A program made the position numbers and the translations under genes. The notes beneath the pieces are model-generated. The model saw nothing but the letters and a program-made list of their open reading frames with translations. It had not been told where the DNA came from and made no database searches. Shown piece after piece: positions 45,723 through 46,736 of a stretch of 46,736 bases of DNA (positions are counted from its first letter, which is position 1; each line of letters begins with the position of its first letter). The DNA lies in contig DASZIL010000188.1 in NCBI GenBank assembly GCA_035949255.1, positions 1 to 46,736 on the forward strand, in the 5' to 3' direction. Origin of the DNA: GAS188 sp035949255. GTDB lineage: Bacteria; Pseudomonadota; Alphaproteobacteria; Rhizobiales; Beijerinckiaceae.

Positions 45723-46508
45723 ATGACCACGGCAGTTCTCGAAAAACTCGCGAAGCAGATGGCGAAGCGCAAGATCCGCGTCGTGGATCTGACGCAGACT
45801 CTGAGGCCTTCGACCCCGGTGATCCAGCTTCCGCCGGCTTTCGCCCAGTCGAACCCTTTCTCGATCTCGCCGATCTCGCGCTACGACGACAAGGGCCCGG
45901 CCTGGTATTGGAACAACATCGCCTGTGGCGAGCATACGGGAACGCATTTCGACGCACCGATCCATTGGGTGTCGGGCAAGGATTATCGAGACGGCGCGAC
46001 CGACACGATCGATGTGCAGCGCTTCGTGGCGCCCGCCTGCGTCATCGATTGCTCGAAAGAGGCGGCGAAGGATGAGAAATTCCTGATCACCCCGAAGCAC
46101 ATCCTTGCCTGGGAAAAGAAACACGGGAAAATCCCGAAGGGCCATTGGGTGCTGATGCGCACCGATTGGTCGAAACGTACGGACCCCGCGGCGTTCCTGA
46201 ACATGAAGGAAGACGGCCCGCATGTGCCGGGCCCGAATGTGGATGCCATGCGCTTCCTGACGCAAGAGCGCGACGTGAACGGCTGGGGCGTCGAGGCGGT
46301 CGGCACCGATGCGGGCCAAGCCCATTCCTTCGAGCCGCCCTTCCCGGCGCACAACCTCATGCATGGCGCGAACCGACTCGGGCTCGCGAGCCTTTGCAAT
46401 CTCGATCAGTTGCCGCCGACGGGCGCCGTGATCTTCGCGGCGCCGCTCAAGATCGAGCAGGGCTCGGGCAGCCCCTTGCGCGTGCTGGCGCTCGTCGCTG
46501 AAGGCTAG
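45723..46508 (+). CDS. Cyclase family protein (kynurenine-formamidase-like hydrolase)
   Basis: This 261-aa metal-dependent hydrolase of the cyclase/KynB superfamily is identified by its metal-binding motif HTGTHFDAPIH (His71, His75, Asp77, His81). A later TDAGQAHSFEPPFPAHNLMH block supplies further ligands. The VVDLTQTLRPSTPVIQLPP opening is also typical. Members hydrolyse amides or lactones, including N-formylkynurenine. The longer N-terminus and the aldolase neighbour argue against KynB itself. ATG 45723 follows GGAGGA. Confidence 0.85.
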   Translation: MTTAVLEKLAKQMAKRKIRVVDLTQTLRPSTPVIQLPPAFAQSNPFSISPISRYDDKGPAWYWNNIACGEHTGTHFDAPIHWVSGKDYRDGATDTIDVQRFVAPACVIDCSKEAAKDEKFLITPKHILAWEKKHGKIPKGHWVLMRTDWSKRTDPAAFLNMKEDGPHVPGPNVDAMRFLTQERDVNGWGVEAVGTDAGQAHSFEPPFPAHNLMHGANRLGLASLCNLDQLPPTGAVIFAAPLKIEQGSGSPLRVLALVAEG

Positions 46509-46660
46509 CGACCCGGCACCTTGCGCGACGCGAGGCCGTCGCCGATGCTTTCGAGGAGGAGCGTTCACGCAGGGCGCGAGCCTTGCGGGATTCCTCCTTT
46601 ACTCTCCTCCCCCGGTTTGGTATCGAGCGCGTCTCTTGGGACGGCGATGCCGAGCCTGAA

Positions 46661-46736
<76 letters not shown>

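Noticed and set aside
44988..46568. 526-codon minus-strand frame across the aldolase and cyclase genes
   Set aside because: Shadow of two well-supported plus-strand genes. No ribosome site or recognisable motif.

Overview
The window reads as chromosomal DNA of an alphaproteobacterium, most likely a member of the Hyphomicrobiales (Rhizobiales). The evidence is the lipid/division gene block (ubiquinol-cytochrome c chaperone family, YceD, plsX, fabH, ihfA, MerR, uppP), a DivJ-like kinase beside a DUF5330 gene and sufE, the hom-glpX pair, an alpha-2-macroglobulin/pbpC pair, a MloK1-type potassium channel and high third-position G+C. Assignment below order level would be a guess.

Positions 1 to about 7,800 look accessory and partly decayed. 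G+C is visibly lower, genes are short, and several are broken. There is a GTG-start secreted protein running off the left edge (1-335); a small membrane-anchored protein with a nonsense codon and a +1 shift (918-1248); an ATP-dependent DNA ligase lacking its catalytic-lysine end and split by about 460 bp (1762-2747); a secreted protein with a +1 shift just after its signal peptide (2953-3292); and a start-less minus-strand frame (3289-3762). Intact islands in this stretch are a 78-aa protein (3870), an acetylpolyamine amidohydrolase/HDAC-family enzyme (4370), a Crp/Fnr regulator (5861), a 38-aa secreted peptide (6735) and a 69-aa membrane protein (7533). Two diverged copies of a palindromic element with a compensatory base-pair change lie at 6931 and 7332.

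From 7,850 to 14,135 lies a conserved core block. The minus-strand genes run, in transcription order, cytochrome c chaperone, yceD, plsX, fabH (GTGA overlap), ihfA, merR and uppP, with a BamE/OmlA lipoprotein diverging at the top. A strong bidirectional terminator separates this from hppA, a K+-independent proton pyrophosphatase. Then come an MFS transporter, sseA, a fatty acid hydroxylase and the divJ-like kinase with its membrane partner. Diverging from divJ are a DUF5330 protein, then sufE and a 2H phosphoesterase.

The right half holds icd, lipB, msrA, pbpC with alpha-2-macroglobulin, glpX with hom, an FMN-dependent alpha-hydroxy-acid dehydrogenase, a cyclic-nucleotide-gated K+ channel, a small secreted protein, a 1181-aa transporter-fused hybrid histidine kinase, an HpcH/HpaI aldolase, a cyclase-family hydrolase, and a complete tRNA-Lys ending at the last base.

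I found no CRISPR array, insertion sequence, phage module or recognisable defence island. The least explained parts are the decayed left segment, its short repeated hairpins and the covarying palindrome. The rest is ordinary housekeeping DNA.
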